Below the pieces are notes generated by a model. That model was not told where the DNA came from, searched no databases, and saw nothing but the letters and a program-made list of their open reading frames with translations. From positions 1-7,948 of the forward strand of contig CALADR010000252.1 in the NCBI GenBank assembly GCA_937890845.1: a stretch of DNA of 7,948 nt, written 5' to 3'. Every line of letters begins with the position of its first letter. Position 1 is the first letter of the stretch. Shown here piece by piece: positions 6,696 to 7,948 of this stretch. The position numbers were made by a program, and so were the translations under genes. The DNA is from an uncultured Bacteroidales bacterium. Its GTDB lineage: Bacteria > Bacteroidota > Bacteroidia > Bacteroidales > UBA932.

Positions 6696-7538
6696 TTAGT
6701 CGACATACTCAATGATATCTCCATATTCATCGAGTATGTCTAGTATACAAAAACTTTCAATTTTATTTTGTTTGTTGAGTATTATTTTTTTTAGAGGATT
6801 ATCTGAACATACCAGGCCCGACAAATTTATATTCTTGCTCAAGTCAAGTATGGTAAGCCGATTATAACTGCAGTCAACTTCTTCCAAATGGGTGTTTTTG
6901 CTCAAATCAAGAGTTGTAAGTAGGTTCTCACTGCAGTCAAGTTCGTCCAAATAGGTATTCTTGCTTAAATCAAGTGTAGTGAGTCGGTTAAAACTGCAAT
7001 TAACCCATGTTAAACGGGTATTATCACTAATGTCAAGTGTTGTAAGCCGGTTTTGGTCGCACTGCAAACTTTTTAAGACTTTGCATCCGCTTATATCAAG
7101 TTCCTTGAGATTGTTTCCATAGCAAGACAAAAATAAAAGGGCGGTATTATTATTTAAATCAAGAGAAACAAGTCGGTTCTTATCACAAAACAATTGCTCT
7201 AAAGAAGTGAAATATTTTATCTCCGGCATAGATAAAATATTCAAACCTGTATCATTTTTATAGTCGAACAAATTAATTATACGAACTCGCTGTGCTTCAT
7301 TTGTCGAAATCTGCCCATCTCTGTTTGTATCTATGTCGATTACATGATCAATATATTCTTCACGGTCATAATCAAATATATTTACTTCCCTGACATCCAG
7401 TAATGCGTGATGAAAATCGGCATCTTTAAACAGTATAATTTCTTCCCCGGAAAGGTCTTTCCCGTTTCCAATATCTTTCTTGCAAGAAGCAAAGCAAATC
7501 ACTGTAAGTGATAATGTAAGCAATAAAATCTGTTTCAT
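6696..7538 (-). CDS. Leucine-rich-repeat lipoprotein with an EF-hand loop
   Basis: This 280-residue exported lipoprotein begins MKQILLLTLSLTVICFASC, with the lipidated cysteine at residue 19 followed by KKD. Residues 70-81, DTNRDGQISTNE, form a canonical EF-hand calcium loop (D, N, D, G, I and E at positions 1, 3, 5, 6, 8, 12). Residues 112-258 are seven consecutive 21-residue leucine-rich repeats of form xLxxLxCxxNxLxxLDLSxNT; most carry the Cys in the sixth or seventh position. The last repeat is degenerate (Ile-Ile-Leu-Asn-Lys) and a short acidic tail follows. This matches the LRR lipoproteins common in Bacteroidetes, probably surface or periplasmic binding proteins; the ligand is unknown. 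The gene is visibly AT-richer than its neighbours and stands alone, suggesting an accessory locus. ATG 7538 is chosen; an in-frame GTG two codons upstream (7544) is the alternative. It is convergent with the operon ending at cls. Confidence 0.85.
   Translation of the reverse strand: MKQILLLTLSLTVICFASCKKDIGNGKDLSGEEIILFKDADFHHALLDVREVNIFDYDREEYIDHVIDIDTNRDGQISTNEAQRVRIINLFDYKNDTGLNILSMPEIKYFTSLEQLFCDKNRLVSLDLNNNTALLFLSCYGNNLKELDISGCKVLKSLQCDQNRLTTLDISDNTRLTWVNCSFNRLTTLDLSKNTYLDELDCSENLLTTLDLSKNTHLEEVDCSYNRLTILDLSKNINLSGLVCSDNPLKKIILNKQNKIESFCILDILDEYGDIIEYVD
6765..7205 (-). repeat. Seven 63-bp tandem units encoding LRRs
   Basis: Each 63-bp unit encodes 21 residues. Units 4 to 6 (about residues 175-237) are also similar at DNA level, repeating AAATCAAG followed by a GT(A/T)GT(A/G)AG-like block and a GGT(A/G)TT(C/T)T block on the plus strand. 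Such repeats can expand or contract by slippage or recombination. Outer units have drifted more. Confidence 0.7.
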
Positions 7539-7596
7539 ATTCACTTAGTTTTAAATTATATTATGTGGAAATTAATCTTCCTATGGGATAGCACTA

Positions 7597-7604
7597 TAAA
7601 GATA
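7597..7604 (-). promoter_or_regulatory. Possible -7 box of the LRR lipoprotein gene
   Basis: On the minus strand these positions read TATCTTTA, one base from TAnnTTTG, about 60 bp upstream of the ATG. A TTG (7623-7621) lies upstream but at a short 16-bp spacing. A 5-bp mirrored CTTGA/TCAAG (7659-7671) farther upstream could be a regulator half-site. Weak evidence. Confidence 0.25.
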
Positions 7605-7733
7605 TAAAATTTTTTGTTTACAATGAGGTGTTGTAGCGAAAAATTTCAGTCTTATTTACTTGAAAATCAAGATTGACATGCAATTTTGTTTTCAGTATTT
7701 TTGATATTGTCTTAATTCTGACTGTTCATACAT

Positions 7734-7766
7734 AAAAAATCCCCGTAACCATAAAAGTTACAGGGA
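7734..7766 (-). terminator. Intrinsic terminator of the GGGtGRT-like gene
   Basis: Read on the minus strand, TCCCTGTAAC (7766-7757) pairs with GTTACGGGGA (7749-7740) around a 7-nt loop, with one A-C mismatch, then runs into TTTTTT (7739-7734). This is a textbook intrinsic terminator for transcription coming from the right edge. It lies about 100 nt past the TAG at 7869, leaving a long 3' region that holds the folded element. Confidence 0.8.
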
Positions 7767-7782
7767 CTATTATTTGCTTTAA

Positions 7783-7866
7783 GTCATTGTCTGTCTGAAG
7801 AAAACGTTGCGCCCGCACAGGGAGGGTCCCACTGCGTGGGAGGGTTTTCAGAAGACAGATGATGAC
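7783..7866 (-). repeat. Large G/C-rich folded element in the 3' region (REP-like or RNA)
   Basis: An outer 14-bp stem (7783-7796 with 7853-7866; 12 Watson-Crick and two G-U pairs) is followed by a 3x3 internal loop and a 6-bp stem GAAAAC/GTTTTC (7800-7805 with 7844-7849). The apex holds an inner hairpin TCCCAC/GTGGGA (7827-7832 with 7836-7841) with a 3-nt loop. The octamer GGGAGGGT occurs twice in direct orientation (7820-7827 and 7838-7845), giving four GGG runs on the plus strand. It starts 2 nt past the stop codon of the right-edge gene and ends before its terminator, so it is transcribed. It is G/C-rich in an AT-rich gap. It could be a dispersed palindromic repeat, a 3'-UTR-derived small RNA, or a stability element. 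Confidence 0.55.
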
Positions 7867-7868
7867 GA

Positions 7869-7948
7869 CTATTTATTCAAAGCAGTAGCCACATCAACAG
7901 CACAAGCAACTGTACAACCTACCATAGGGTTGTTACCTATTCCGAGGA
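7869..7948 (-). CDS. C-terminus of a GGGtGRT-family protein, 5' part outside window
   Basis: Only the last 25 codons are visible, ending in TAG at 7871-7869. The peptide reads LGIGNNPMVGCTVACAVDVA then TALNK. From memory of the family, GGGtGRT proteins (about 330 residues, Bacteroidetes and Firmicutes) end in a near-identical GMGNNPMVGATVAVAVAVEEA block, so the match is good despite its shortness. The family is named for its glycine-rich motif, which lies outside this window, and has no established function; it is often found next to an iron-sulfur scaffold-like gene. Two Ala-to-Cys differences (VGCTVAC) are notable against the version I remember. A terminator and folded element follow. Confidence 0.6.
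   Translation of the reverse strand, partial: LGIGNNPMVGCTVACAVDVATALNK

Noticed and set aside
6529..6699. A 56-codon plus-strand ORF after cls starting MKQILMCVKVFAAAPCG, resembling the start of the convergent lipoprotein (MKQILL)
   Set aside because: It has no recognisable domain, no promoter or ribosome binding site, a Phe/Cys/Leu-rich tail from T-rich non-coding DNA, and overlaps the LRR gene's 3' end. A decayed signal-peptide remnant cannot be excluded, but nothing supports a real gene.
6765..7205. Regular 63-bp periodicity considered as a CRISPR or non-coding satellite
   Set aside because: There is no conserved repeat with unique spacers; the period is three times 21 codons in an open frame with a clear LRR pattern.
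7696..7703. Plus-strand TATTTTTG resembling a -7 box
   Set aside because: No plus-strand gene lies downstream and no -33 element is near; expected by chance in AT-rich DNA.

Overview
The window looks like chromosomal DNA of a member of the Bacteroidales (Bacteroides or a close relative). Four things point there: TAnnTTTG-type -7 promoter boxes (TATCTTTG, TATTTTTG), weak or absent Shine-Dalgarno sequences, Bacteroidetes-style lipoproteins (a LEA2-like lipoprotein next to a SPOR protein, and an EF-hand/leucine-rich-repeat lipoprotein), and what appears to be the C-terminus of a GGGtGRT-family protein. The species cannot be told from this sequence.

Layout. Positions 1-995 (minus) hold a tight two-gene envelope unit: a LEA2-like lipoprotein followed 5 bp later by a SPOR-domain secreted protein whose 3' end is cut by the window edge. 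Positions 996-1177 are a divergent promoter region with a 14-bp palindrome and a structured miaB leader. Positions 1178-2539 (plus) encode MiaB, the tRNA methylthiotransferase, closed by a strong hairpin terminator. Positions 2540-2790 carry a long AT-rich inverted repeat, a -7 box and a leader hairpin. Positions 2791-6507 (plus) are a compact three-gene operon: glycerol kinase (glpK), 4 bp, glycerol facilitator (glpF), 1-bp stop/start overlap, and a two-HKD cardiolipin synthase (cls). Positions 6696-7538 (minus) encode an AT-rich lipoprotein with one EF-hand loop and seven 21-residue leucine-rich repeats. On the right edge, minus strand, are the last 25 codons of a GGGtGRT-like gene, a large G-rich folded element in its 3' region, and an intrinsic terminator.

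How the genes fit together. GlpF admits glycerol and GlpK traps it as glycerol-3-phosphate, the backbone of phospholipids. A ClsA-type enzyme joins two phosphatidylglycerols into cardiolipin and releases glycerol. Co-translation of all three suggests a unit coupling cardiolipin synthesis to glycerol uptake or recovery. The genes themselves belong to recognised families. The less explained parts are the non-coding structures (miaB leader, pre-glpK inverted repeat, G-rich element at 7783-7866), the repeat lipoprotein and the uncharacterised SPOR/LEA2 pair. I found no CRISPR array, transposase, rRNA or tRNA.
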